Shown: positions 52,076 to 60,375, counted from the stretch's first letter. The stretch: 64,000 nucleotides of DNA from Aneurinibacillus danicus (GCF_007991215.1 NZ_BJXX01000056.1:1-64000), one strand, 5' to 3'. Numbers and translations are program-made. The notes: a model not told the origin generated them from the sequence alone.

Positions 52076-53226
52076 ACGTGGATGAAGACTTGATTCAAGC
52101 CAAAACCGAAGACGAGCTCTTGGAGGAAGCGAAACAGCAGCTTCGCGATCAGCAATTCCCAGCGCGTTTGTTGCGCAAGGGCGGCGTGTTCTACACGCTG
52201 CTGGCGCTGTTCTTCCGGGCGCTCGCTGCCCTGTACGGCTTGTTGCCGGTCATCGTCCAGCAAATGTTCGTGCACTCGGCAACCGGAAAATGGCTCGATG
52301 TCGCGGCGCGGGAATATGGCGTCTTCCGGAAGCAGGCCACCAAGACGACCGGCAAAATCACGTTCACGCGCACCGATACGAGCCAGCGCATCACCATCCC
52401 GGCAGGGTCAATCTTTTCGACTGATCCTGATCTCGAAGGAAACGAGCGGCGGTACTACCTGACAGAGAACGTCGTGATGGCCGTCGGCGTCGCGGAGGCG
52501 GAAGGGCCGATCGAGGCCGAAAACGCCGGGGCCGCATACAACGCCGCCAGCGGCACGATCCGCAATCTGCTGACGTTCATCCCTTATGTGAGCGTCGAGA
52601 ACCGGGACGACTGGCTCGAACGCGAAGGGACGGACGAAGAAACGGACGAAGACTTGCGGGCGCGAACGCTGAACCGCTGGGAACAACTGTCCACAGGCGG
52701 TATCCGCGATTATTACCGCTCGCTGGTGGAATCGATCAACGGTGTCGTGGCCGTGCACATCGAGGACGACCATCCGAGGGGTGAAGGCACGGCGGACATC
52801 ATCATCTCCAGCGTCGCCGGTGTGCCGTCGGATTCGATCGTCCAGGAAGCGCAGCAGCTGATCGACGAAAAGGGGTCGATCATCGGCGATATTCGCGCAT
52901 TTGCCGCTGAACCGGTTGAGATCGATGTCCATGTCGTGCTGTATTACGACCCAGAATACACCACGCCCGAGGCGGTCGAGGCAGAAGCAACTCTCCGCAT
53001 CCAAGAGACGTTCCGCTATGGGGCAAGCAACCTGAACGATGGCATTCTGCGCGTCGATCCGCGCTATCCGTTCGACAGCTCGATGCTCTATTCCAATCTG
53101 CGCAATGCGTCGAATGTCGTCCGGGTGGACGTTCTTCAGCCGGTCGGATCGGTGACGATCACTCGGAGGCAGGTGGCTGTGCTGGGAACGGTACAGATTG
53201 ACGTTCAGGAGGCGGATCGGATATGA
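52072..53226 (+). CDS. Baseplate J-like protein (Mu gp47)
   Basis: 384 residues. KWLDVAAREYGVFRKQATKT, FTRTDTSQRITIPAGSIFST, GTIRNLLTFIPYVSVENRDD and EETDEDLRARTLNRWEQLST are typical baseplate J blocks, with QETFRYGASNLNDGILRVDP at the C-terminus. Overlaps both neighbours by 4 bases. Confidence 0.93.
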   Translation: MNVDEDLIQAKTEDELLEEAKQQLRDQQFPARLLRKGGVFYTLLALFFRALAALYGLLPVIVQQMFVHSATGKWLDVAAREYGVFRKQATKTTGKITFTRTDTSQRITIPAGSIFSTDPDLEGNERRYYLTENVVMAVGVAEAEGPIEAENAGAAYNAASGTIRNLLTFIPYVSVENRDDWLEREGTDEETDEDLRARTLNRWEQLSTGGIRDYYRSLVESINGVVAVHIEDDHPRGEGTADIIISSVAGVPSDSIVQEAQQLIDEKGSIIGDIRAFAAEPVEIDVHVVLYYDPEYTTPEAVEAEATLRIQETFRYGASNLNDGILRVDPRYPFDSSMLYSNLRNASNVVRVDVLQPVGSVTITRRQVAVLGTVQIDVQEADRI

Positions 53227-54602
53227 GCAAATTCGCCGACGATCTGTTTGCCTGGGCGCACGGAATATTCAAGAAGCTGCCGCGAAAAGCGGATATGGAC
53301 ATCACGAAGCTCACCGGCGTCATCGGCGGCATGCTCGACGACGCCAAGCGGGCGGCCTTCCACGTGCGGGAACTGAAGTTCATCATGACCTCGCAAGGCC
53401 GGGCACTCGATCTGCATGGCATCGATCGCAAAATGCCGAGGCTGGCCGGAGAAAGCGATGAGAGTTATCGCAAGCGCCTGCTGGCCGCTTACGATCTGTA
53501 CCGCGAAGGCGGAACGCAGCCTGGCATGAAGCGCGTCCTGGAATCGCTCGGATACCCGGCAGCCGAAATTTATCCGCTGTACCGCGAGAAGTACAAGTTC
53601 CATTTTCACGACGGACAGCTGCTCATGGACGGCACTCAAACGATGACAGCAAAGGAAGACGGCGCGAACGTCGATTACTTGTCCAAGTGGTCGCAGTTCA
53701 TCGTTTATTTGAACGCCAGCGACGAGGCGCTCTTGCAGCGCGATCGGGACCGGCTGCTCCATATGATCAACAAGGCGAAGCCGATCGAATCGAAGCTCTA
53801 TGCGTTCGTGTTCTCTTTCGCCGCCTTGGCGGATTACACCCTGCGCAGTTCGGGGGAAAGTTTCGTCTTCTCCCCTGCATACCTGCTCAACCGGCCCCAA
53901 GGGTATCGGATGAACGACCGTCGGGTGATGGACGGCTCGATCGATATGCGGAACGCCTTCGCCAAGAGCTGGGACAGTATATCGACTTCCGCCGAGAACA
54001 ACCGCCAGGTGTTTGTCCTGCACGATCGGAAGCACCGCATGAACGGCCAGCTTACGATGTCGGCGCAGCCGCACATCCTTCATTCAGCTTCGGCTGCGGT
54101 CGGTTCGAGCGCGGACAGCGAAATCAACCTGGTGCACCAGCAGCAAGTCTCCGCTTTCCGATCGAACATAAATGAACCGTATCACGCACCACGCATGAAC
54201 GGCGGGCTGGATATGGACGGCACCAAGGCGGATATGCGGGCGGACGGCCTCGCGCACAAGGTACGCAGCGCGTTTGCAAGCGCGACGAGCGGCGGCGCAG
54301 CCGGGCGCATGGGCGACGGCATCCTGTTCATGAACGGCCAGCATCTGCGCTTTATGGACGGCCAGAACAAGATGTCCAACGATCAGCTGATGAACGGCGC
54401 TCTGCTCATGAACGGCGCATCTCGTATGCGTCCGATCGCGACGCATCTCGCCTATACCGAAACGATGGACGGTCGTCGCCTGATGGGCGGCAGCTGGCGC
54501 ATGGACGGGTCGGCAAAGATGCGGCTCTCGGTCGTAAGGCACGGCAAAGTCTCGCTAATTGTGAGACGAAACGATTATGTCATCGAAAGGAGGGCCATCT
54601 GA
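53223..54602 (+). CDS. Baseplate/tail-fibre connector (DUF2313-like) with M-[DN]-G repeat region
   Basis: 459 residues. The first 190 residues (FKKLPRKADMDITKLTGVIG, GKMPRLAGESDESYRKRLLA-type block, PGMKRVLESLGYPAAEIYPL) correspond to gp48/gpI-type tail proteins. From about residue 130, and mostly after 230, the sequence repeats Met-Asp/Asn-Gly at 6-10-residue steps (QLLMDGTQTM, RRVMDGSIDMR, HRMNGQLTM, GRMGDGILFMNGQHLRFMDG, QLMNGALLMNGASRM, TMDGRRLMGGSWRMDGSAKM). This suggests a repetitive beta shaft. Twice the usual length. Confidence 0.75.
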   Translation: MSKFADDLFAWAHGIFKKLPRKADMDITKLTGVIGGMLDDAKRAAFHVRELKFIMTSQGRALDLHGIDRKMPRLAGESDESYRKRLLAAYDLYREGGTQPGMKRVLESLGYPAAEIYPLYREKYKFHFHDGQLLMDGTQTMTAKEDGANVDYLSKWSQFIVYLNASDEALLQRDRDRLLHMINKAKPIESKLYAFVFSFAALADYTLRSSGESFVFSPAYLLNRPQGYRMNDRRVMDGSIDMRNAFAKSWDSISTSAENNRQVFVLHDRKHRMNGQLTMSAQPHILHSASAAVGSSADSEINLVHQQQVSAFRSNINEPYHAPRMNGGLDMDGTKADMRADGLAHKVRSAFASATSGGAAGRMGDGILFMNGQHLRFMDGQNKMSNDQLMNGALLMNGASRMRPIATHLAYTETMDGRRLMGGSWRMDGSAKMRLSVVRHGKVSLIVRRNDYVIERRAI

Positions 54603-54989
54603 ATGAGCTATCAGGTCACAACGCTGCAAGCGAGGAAGGACATGGCAAAAGCCCGGATCGGGCAGATCGCGCTGCCGAGGATCACACATATCGCTTTCGG
54701 CACCGGCGGCCACGCTCCGGGGGATGTTCTGACACCGGTAAAGCCTTCGGAAACGGCGACCGCCCTGGAACAAGAGGTCGCGCGGTATCCGATCGCTTCG
54801 GCCACGCTGATCAACGACACAACGGTTCAATACAAAGTCGTGATCCCGAAAGGGACGCTGAACGGCGTGGTGCTGACCGAGCAGGCGCTTATTGATCAAA
54901 ACGGCAAGGTCGTCGCGATCAAGACGTTCGGAGCCAAGAAGAAAGAGCCCGAGGATGAATTTACCTTCACTTGGGACGAAGACTTTTAA
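54603..54989 (+). CDS. Tail-fibre N-terminal-like protein (collar domain)
   Basis: 128 residues (ARIGQIALPRITHIAFGTGG, HAPGDVLTPVKPSETATALE, VQYKVVIPKGTLNGVVLTEQ, TFGAKKKEPEDEFTFTWDED). Resembles the fibre-collar DUF3751-type domain that attaches fibres to the baseplate. Ribosome site AAAGGAGGG upstream. Confidence 0.78.
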   Translation: MSYQVTTLQARKDMAKARIGQIALPRITHIAFGTGGHAPGDVLTPVKPSETATALEQEVARYPIASATLINDTTVQYKVVIPKGTLNGVVLTEQALIDQNGKVVAIKTFGAKKKEPEDEFTFTWDEDF

Positions 54990-55003
54990 GGAGGGAATAC
55001 CCG

Positions 55004-55432
55004 ATGCCACTCAATGGTCAAAACACGTTCAGCCCTACCGTGACCGAGTACGACGCGCAGACGCCTGTCGTCTATACGGTTTACAACGAAGTGCACCAGG
55101 TGCTGCTGAACAACACGGTTTTTCTCAAAACGCTGGCCGATGCGATCAACGCGGAAGTGCAGGCAGCCCGCGAGGGCAAGGCTTCGCTGTTGGCAAATCT
55201 TCAATCGATTCGCCTGGCGCTCCAGTCCGGCTCGGCAAACTTCGGAGGCACAACCGGCACGACGATCACCCACAACCTCGGCACGACGAACTTCCGCGTC
55301 TCGATTACGCCGACGGCCAACCCGGATGGCTATCTCGGGGAAGTGTGGGTCGTCAAGTCGGCCAACACGATGACGATCTTCAACTCCGGCGACTTCCGGG
55401 GCGCGTTCGATTATCAAATTTACAGCAATTAA
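55004..55432 (+). CDS. Fibre/appendage protein
   Basis: 142 residues from MPLNGQNTFSPTVTEYDAQT (ATG 55004, AAGGAGGG upstream). A helical stretch (NTVFLKTLADAINAEVQAAR) then a beta tip (FGGTTGTTITHNLGTTNFRV, MTIFNSGDFRGAFDYQIYSN). The tip resembles phage fibre ends. Adaptor between the collar and DGR target possible. Confidence 0.7.
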   Translation: MPLNGQNTFSPTVTEYDAQTPVVYTVYNEVHQVLLNNTVFLKTLADAINAEVQAAREGKASLLANLQSIRLALQSGSANFGGTTGTTITHNLGTTNFRVSITPTANPDGYLGEVWVVKSANTMTIFNSGDFRGAFDYQIYSN

Positions 55433-55446
55433 GGAGGAATCGGCCA

Positions 55447-55803
55447 ATGTTACAGATGGTCAATGAAGGGCGACCGGCCACGATCACCGAAGAGGACGAC
55501 AAGCTGGTTGTCGAGCCATTCACATTCGGCGATGGTGTACAATGCCAGGGCGGAGCGTTCAGTCTCAATGAATGGGAAGGCCGCTGCTTCCGTCTCTATC
55601 TCAACGCGGACGGCAGCTTGAGCACGGACGACACGCAAGGACATTTCTGGCAGCTAGCCGAGGCGCAGGTGCCGATGCGCGAAATCGTCATGGTGGAGAC
55701 GGACGACCGGGACGAAAACGATATGCCGATCGTCGTCAGTCAAAAGCAGCCGCTGAACGTGGCGGAAGATGTCGTCGTCAGCGTTTGGGCATTTCCAGAA
55801 TGA
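55447..55803 (+). CDS. Small tail-tip protein, function unknown
   Basis: 118 residues, beta-rich and acidic (QMVNEGRPATITEEDDKLVV, LNEWEGRCFRLYLNADGSLS, VSVWAFPE at the end). Expressed between fibre genes and the DGR target; probably part of the fibre or a chaperone. Confidence 0.62.
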   Translation: MLQMVNEGRPATITEEDDKLVVEPFTFGDGVQCQGGAFSLNEWEGRCFRLYLNADGSLSTDDTQGHFWQLAEAQVPMREIVMVETDDRDENDMPIVVSQKQPLNVAEDVVVSVWAFPE

Positions 55804-55820
55804 ATTGAGGAGGAATCAGA

Positions 55821-57302
55821 ATGGGCGGTTTAAGTTTAGCTCAATTGAGAGATCAGATTCTCGCAGGCACGCGGGAAAGGCATTTTATTCATGGAGACGT
55901 GACCGGCACCCCTACTAAACAAGTTGTGTCAACGATGGTATATATTCCGAAGTTCAAGACTGCGGGTTTGCCGCAACCGGAACTTAATGGATTGGAATTG
56001 GGAGGCTTTTGGGTGGATAAATACCAATGCAGTCACCCGAACGCCACATCGACAACAAGGGGGACCAGCACTCCAAATTCGCCGGGGACAGCGATTGCTG
56101 TTTCGCAAGCTGGCGTCGTTCCTTGGACGGACATCGACTGGAACAATGCGAAAATCGCTTGCGAAAATCGATTCGTGGACGGCGGTCAATGTCATTTGAT
56201 GACGCCCAAAGAATGGGCCGCGATCGCTTATCTGTCCTGGCTGCTGAACCCGGACCTGAAGGGCAATACGAACTATGGCCGCGATCACCGCGATGCGAAC
56301 TCTTGGGAAAACTTCGGCATCAAAGACCCGCTCGCTCCGACTCCGCCAACTGGTCAAATCATGACGCGGGTGCTTACCGGCACCGGTCCTTCGACGTGGA
56401 GCCACAACGGCCAGGCAAACGGCGTTTTCGATATTGTCGGTAATGTCTGGGAATGGGTGGACTTGCTGATCGAAGACGGCGTATATGCACATGCGAAGAC
56501 CGCGAAAATCAACGATGCCGATGGCATCACCGCCGCCGACAGCACAATCGCGCTGAAGAACATCGAATACCCGGCATGGCCCGCTTCCGGGGTTGTCACG
56601 ATCGGCACCGAGGACATCAAATATACATCGTTCCTGGACAACGGCGACGGCACCGGTGCTTTGATCGGCTGCACGCGCGGATACAACGGAACGACGGCAG
56701 CGTCAGCAGCCAATAATGCCGTAGTGACGCTCAAACTCCGTTACTGTATCGCGCCTCCGGGTGGAGCTGCGGCCAAGTTGACCGCAAACATCACCGCATC
56801 CCAGACGACGATCCCTTACTCCTACCCGGACAATTACCGGGGGCCGGAATTGCCGAATGCGGGCACGATCCAGATCGACAACGAACAGATCACCTACACC
56901 GGCAAAACAGCAACGGAATTGACGGGCTGCACGCGCGGAGCGAACGGCACGACAGCAGCTGCGGCAAATGCCGGGAAAGGCTTCGCGACTGTTGACTTGA
57001 ACTTCAACTATAACGTCACGGCGACCGGTGACTATGGACAGTATGGGTATGCGAAGCTGAATGCTCTGTCGATTGATCCTGAATTGAAGTATCTCGCCCT
57101 CCCTGCTTCGGTTAGCTCGGGCGGAAACAGCGGATACAAGAACATGCACGGCTACTGGTGGCGGGCTTACAAACAGCGGGCAGCTCTACGCGGTGGCTAT
57201 TGGGGCGGTGGCTCGGTTGCCGGGGCTTTCGCGCTCGCCCTCAACGATCTGCCGTCGTACGCGAGCTCGTACATCGGCTTCCGCGCCTGCAAGTCAATCT
57301 GA
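55821..57302 (+). CDS. DGR target: C-type-lectin / FGE-like variable receptor-binding protein
   Basis: 493 residues. The frame has the formylglycine-generating-enzyme/sulfatase-modifying fold used by many DGR targets: LGGFWVDKYQCSHPNATSTT, HLMTPKEWAAIAYLSWLLNP, NGVFDIVGNVWEWVDLLIED and the C-terminal RGGYWGGGSVAGAFALALND then LPSYASSYIGFRACKS. Two related insert modules of about 70 residues (INDADGITAADSTIAL to GCTRGYNGTTAAS; LTANITASQTTIPYSY to GCTRGANGTTAAA) interrupt the fold between residues 230 and 405. Residues 453-492 are the variable region (57179-57296). It is the last fibre gene, so it is the likely host-receptor binder. Confidence 0.92.
   Translation: MGGLSLAQLRDQILAGTRERHFIHGDVTGTPTKQVVSTMVYIPKFKTAGLPQPELNGLELGGFWVDKYQCSHPNATSTTRGTSTPNSPGTAIAVSQAGVVPWTDIDWNNAKIACENRFVDGGQCHLMTPKEWAAIAYLSWLLNPDLKGNTNYGRDHRDANSWENFGIKDPLAPTPPTGQIMTRVLTGTGPSTWSHNGQANGVFDIVGNVWEWVDLLIEDGVYAHAKTAKINDADGITAADSTIALKNIEYPAWPASGVVTIGTEDIKYTSFLDNGDGTGALIGCTRGYNGTTAASAANNAVVTLKLRYCIAPPGGAAAKLTANITASQTTIPYSYPDNYRGPELPNAGTIQIDNEQITYTGKTATELTGCTRGANGTTAAAANAGKGFATVDLNFNYNVTATGDYGQYGYAKLNALSIDPELKYLALPASVSSGGNSGYKNMHGYWWRAYKQRAALRGGYWGGGSVAGAFALALNDLPSYASSYIGFRACKSI
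57179..57296 (+). repeat. DGR variable repeat (VR)
   Basis: 118 bp identical in length to the template-position copy 553 bp downstream. 14 positions differ, clustered in codons for residues Y, G, V, A, Y, A, S and Y of the target. The 3' identical block (ATCGGCTTCCGCGCCTGCAA) marks the homing-initiation side. Confidence 0.93.
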
Positions 57303-57307
57303 AATCT

Positions 57308-57322
57308 GATTTTCTGAAAATC
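57308..57322 (+). other. Inverted repeat just after VR
   Basis: GATTTT-CTG-AAAATC (6-bp stem, 3-base loop), 6 bases past the target stop. In the Bordetella BPP-1 DGR a small hairpin just downstream of VR assists retrohoming, so this may be its equivalent. Absent from the template copy. Confidence 0.5.
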
Positions 57323-57371
57323 TGTTATCTGAAGTATGGGCGCAAAAAGAAGCTAGAGGAGAAAACGCAGC

Positions 57372-57710
57372 GTGACACACGAATTGGTCATCTACCAGAA
57401 GATGTACGACCTGATCTTGTATGCGTACCCGATCGTGAACCGCTTCCCGAAGCAGCAGCGGTTCACGCTGGGGCAACAGATTCAAAACACGATGCTGGAC
57501 ATTCAGAAAAGCATCATCCAGGCCAACCGTCAGAAGAACAAAGCGCCGATCCTCTATCAGATCGACACGGATTTAGAGAAGCTGAAATTCCTGATCCGTC
57601 TGGCGAAAGACTTAGGGTTCATTGACATCAAGAAATACGAGCACCTGGGCAAGCAGATCGCGGAAGTCGGACGCTTGCTCGGCGGCTGGTTAAGAAAGTT
57701 CAGCAGATGA
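57372..57710 (+). CDS. avd: Avd-like DGR accessory protein
   Basis: 112 residues, all-helical and basic (YQKMYDLILYAYPIVNRFPK, RFTLGQQIQNTMLDIQKSII, IDTDLEKLKFLIRLAKDLGF, LGKQIAEVGRLLGGWLRKFS). Matches the four-helix-bundle (23S-rRNA intervening-sequence-like) Avd family, a pentamer that binds template RNA and the reverse transcriptase. Sits between target and template, the standard order. Confidence 0.9.
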   Translation: MTHELVIYQKMYDLILYAYPIVNRFPKQQRFTLGQQIQNTMLDIQKSIIQANRQKNKAPILYQIDTDLEKLKFLIRLAKDLGFIDIKKYEHLGKQIAEVGRLLGGWLRKFSR

Positions 57711-57731
57711 AAACCTTGGGGCCAGAATCTA

Positions 57732-57849
57732 GGCAGCTCTACGCGGTGGCGATTGGGGCTTTGGCTCGAATGCCGGGGCTTTCGCGCTCAACCTCAACGA
57801 TCTGCCGTCGGGCACGGACTCGGGCATCGGCTTCCGCGCCTGCAAGTCA
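57732..57849 (+). repeat. DGR template-position repeat (TR), itself altered
   Basis: 118-bp copy of VR in the Avd-RT gap (57711-58003, no gene). In the VR frame it reads RGGDWGFGSNAGAFALNLND then LPSGTDSGIGFRACKS. Only 6 of the 14 sites that differ from VR are A in this copy. A canonical template would carry AAC/AAT at all of them; here GAT, TTT, GGC, GAC and GGC have replaced the expected AAY. Flanking 57711-58003 presumably forms the template RNA that primes cDNA synthesis. Confidence 0.85.
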
Positions 57850-58003
57850 TCAATGCGCCCGATCCTGCGGTGGGAACCGTCTCAGGCTGTGCGCTTGACT
57901 TGGGATTCTGGTCCCGTCCTGGCGCGAAGTCAGGCAAATATATGAACCGTCCGACCGGGGCAAGTAGGAGCGAACGTCCAGGAAGGACAAGGGAGGAGAC
58001 GAG

Positions 58004-59092
58004 ATGCCGCGACGATTCGGCGGGTTGTACCCGCAGATATACGACTTTGAGAACTTGCACAACGCCTACCTGAAAGCTCGAAAGAACAAGCGTTTCCGGC
58101 ACGAGGTTTTGCAGTTCAGCAGCAATCTGGAGGAGAACTTGATTATCCTTCAGAATGAGCTGATCTGGAAGACGTACCGCACGAGCCCATATCGGGAGTT
58201 TGTCGTGTATGAGCCGAAAATGCGGAACATCAAAGCCTTGCCGTTCCGGGATCGCGTTGTGCAGCATGCTGTGAACAATATTATCGAGCCGATTTTCGAG
58301 CCGACGTTCATCTATGACAGCTACGCCTGCCGAGTGGGAAAAGGCATTCATGCCGGTTCCGATCGGCTGGTGTCCTGGCTTCGGGAAACGGATCGGAAAT
58401 GGAACGGGCGCGTGTATGTGCTGAAGGCCGATATATCGAAGTATTTCCCGTCGATTGATCACGGCATCTTGATCCGCCTCTTATGGCGAAAATTGAAGTG
58501 CAGGGATACGATGCAGCTGCTTCAGCACATCGTCCGGGGTGATGAGGAGAACGGCGTCGGTATTCCGGTCGGCAACCTTACCAGCCAACTTTTCGCGAAC
58601 GTCTATTTAAGCCAGCTCGATCACTATGTGAAAGAGACGCTCCGTGTTCGCTATTACATCCGATATATGGATGACTTCGTGATTCTTCATCACGACAAGC
58701 AGGAACTGCACCGGATTCATTATGACATCGAGCAATTCCTAAACAGGCGTTTGCGCCTGCGCCTGAACCCAAAGACGGCGGTTTTCCCGGCATCGCAAGG
58801 CGTCAACTTTCTGGGGTATCGAACCTGGAAGACGCACCGGTTGGTACGAAAGAGTAGCATTATTCGCATGAAACGGAAAATGAGGAAGTTTCAACGAGGC
58901 TATGCCGAGGGAACGATCAGCCTGGAAGAAATCGATCGAACGGTGCAGAGCTGGATCGGACACGTCAAGCATGCGAACTCGTACAACCTGCGCAAGCAAT
59001 TATTCGCCGCGCATCCGCTCGTAAAGAGCGAACAACATGCAAAGATACAGGGAACTGGGCAAATCGAAGAGCGAGGAGTGAACGGAAAATGA
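58004..59092 (+). CDS. DGR reverse transcriptase
   Basis: 362 residues, GGGAGGAG 5 bases upstream. First catalytic Asp in VYVLKADISKYFPSID (Asp143), domain 4 IPVGNLTSQLFANVYLSQLD with the DGR-type VGNLTSQ (about 189-195), catalytic YMDD in YYIRYMDDFVILHHDK (221-224), and the NFLGYRTW primer grip region. A basic thumb follows (RMKRKMRKFQRGYAEGTISL). All key residues are intact, so the enzyme should be active. It copies template RNA with errors at adenines. Its end overlaps the endolysin start. Confidence 0.95.
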   Translation: MPRRFGGLYPQIYDFENLHNAYLKARKNKRFRHEVLQFSSNLEENLIILQNELIWKTYRTSPYREFVVYEPKMRNIKALPFRDRVVQHAVNNIIEPIFEPTFIYDSYACRVGKGIHAGSDRLVSWLRETDRKWNGRVYVLKADISKYFPSIDHGILIRLLWRKLKCRDTMQLLQHIVRGDEENGVGIPVGNLTSQLFANVYLSQLDHYVKETLRVRYYIRYMDDFVILHHDKQELHRIHYDIEQFLNRRLRLRLNPKTAVFPASQGVNFLGYRTWKTHRLVRKSSIIRMKRKMRKFQRGYAEGTISLEEIDRTVQSWIGHVKHANSYNLRKQLFAAHPLVKSEQHAKIQGTGQIEERGVNGK

Positions 59093-59880
59093 CAACGAAA
59101 CTGAAGGTCGCTATCGACGCAGGCCACGGGCCGGAAACTCCGGGGAAACGCTGTCCTGATGATTCGATGAGGGAGTTTCATTTCAACAGCGTTGTCGCCC
59201 GATATGTTCGCGATGGGTTGAGTGAGTACGTCGGAGTGGAAACAATATTCACCCATGCGGATGACGGCAGCCGCGACGTGCCGCTTAAAGAGCGCACCGA
59301 CCGGGCTAATACGTGGAAAGCCGACGTGCTTGTGTCCATCCACGCAAACGCCTACGGAAGTGACTGGAACGACGCGCAAGGCATCGAGACATACGTCTAC
59401 ACAACACGGCCAGCAGAAGCTGTCAAACTGGCGGATGCAGTCCAGCAAAACCTTCTGATGGAGACGGGAAGAAAGAATCGTGGAGTCAAAGCGGACAACC
59501 TGCATATGGTTCGCGAATCCAACATGACCGCGATCCTTGTGGAGTGCGGCTTCATGACCAATCGCCAAGAGGCGGAACTCTTGAAGAGTGACGCATATCG
59601 GCGCAAGTGCGCAAAGGCGATCGTGGCCGGAATCGCTGAAGTTTATGGCCTCACGCTGAAGCAGCAAGCGCCCGCTTCAGAGCCGACATATAGCGGAAAA
59701 TTTAAGGATGTGCCTGATGGGCATTATGCAAAGGGAGCGACTGAACGCCTGGCCGAAAAAGGCATCATGAACGGAATTGGAAACGACCTTTTCGGATTCG
59801 GTAAGCCGATCACTCGCGAGGATGCGGCTGTTATCGTGGACCGCGCGATCGCGTATCTGGAACAAAAAATCTCACAATAA
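59089..59880 (+). CDS. Endolysin: N-acetylmuramoyl-L-alanine amidase with SLH domain
   Basis: 263 residues. The Amidase_3 domain (KVAIDAGHGPETPGKRCPDD with zinc His14, NSVVARYVRDGLSEYVGVET, ADVLVSIHANAYGSDWNDAQ with a second His, AILVECGFMTNRQEAELLKS with catalytic Glu) occupies residues 1-185. The C-terminal SLH domain (GKFKDVPDGHYAKGATERLA, EKGIMNGIGNDLFGFGKPIT) would direct it to the secondary wall polysaccharide. No signal peptide, so it needs a holin. Confidence 0.92.
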   Translation: MTTKLKVAIDAGHGPETPGKRCPDDSMREFHFNSVVARYVRDGLSEYVGVETIFTHADDGSRDVPLKERTDRANTWKADVLVSIHANAYGSDWNDAQGIETYVYTTRPAEAVKLADAVQQNLLMETGRKNRGVKADNLHMVRESNMTAILVECGFMTNRQEAELLKSDAYRRKCAKAIVAGIAEVYGLTLKQQAPASEPTYSGKFKDVPDGHYAKGATERLAEKGIMNGIGNDLFGFGKPITREDAAVIVDRAIAYLEQKISQ

Positions 59881-59897
59881 TGAGGAGGGAATCATCC

Positions 59898-60272
59898 ATG
59901 AATATCGACATCGGAATTTATGACACGACCCTGATCCCGGCCATGATCTTCATCTTGTGGATCGTCGGCCAGGCTGGGGTGCAGAAGCGTTTCCTGCCGC
60001 TTGTAGCGCTCGTCCTCGGCATCGTGCTCGGTTTGATCTTCATCGGAACGACACCTGAAGGAGCGGTCGCAGGCGTGCTCCTGGCCGCGACAGCGATCGG
60101 GTTTCATAGTGGATCGAAGAACGTCCTCCAAGCCCTTCAGAAGCCGCCAGCAGGGACTGAAGACCTTATCGGCGAGCAGATACAAATACCCGGCCTCGAC
60201 GGTTGGTATGAAGTCACAAGCGTCGAGGCAGACGGCACCCTGAAGGTAAAGCAAGTGACCGCCGACCAGTAA
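59898..60272 (+). CDS. Holin-like membrane protein
   Basis: 124 residues (ATG 59898 with GAGGAGGG). Three membrane helices (LIPAMIFILWIVGQAGVQKR, FLPLVALVLGIVLGLIFIGT, AVAGVLLAATAIGFHSGSKN) and a hydrophilic C-terminal domain (LIGEQIQIPGLDGWYEVTSV). It directly follows the endolysin. A holin role is inferred from topology and place. Confidence 0.75.
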   Translation: MNIDIGIYDTTLIPAMIFILWIVGQAGVQKRFLPLVALVLGIVLGLIFIGTTPEGAVAGVLLAATAIGFHSGSKNVLQALQKPPAGTEDLIGEQIQIPGLDGWYEVTSVEADGTLKVKQVTADQ

Positions 60273-60290
60273 CGGAACGCGAACAAAAAA

Positions 60291-60330
60291 CAGGTCGATG
60301 GAGTGGTACGCTACCCGCTCCGCCGACCTG
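60291..60330 (+). terminator. Terminator at the prophage right end
   Basis: CAGGTCG and CGACCTG arms with flanking AAA and TTT, around a 26-base inner region with its own GGAG/CTCC stem. Ends late transcription before the right terminus. Confidence 0.75.
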
Positions 60331-60375
60331 TTTCTGTAACAACTCCCTAAACCACTTTTCGCAAATAACGTGAGA

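Noticed and set aside
57732-57849. Reading the TR-position copy as a second VR belonging to a truncated target gene
   Set aside because: No coding frame leads into it from upstream, and it sits in the standard Avd-TR-RT slot. Its VR-like composition is instead reported as a finding about an altered template.
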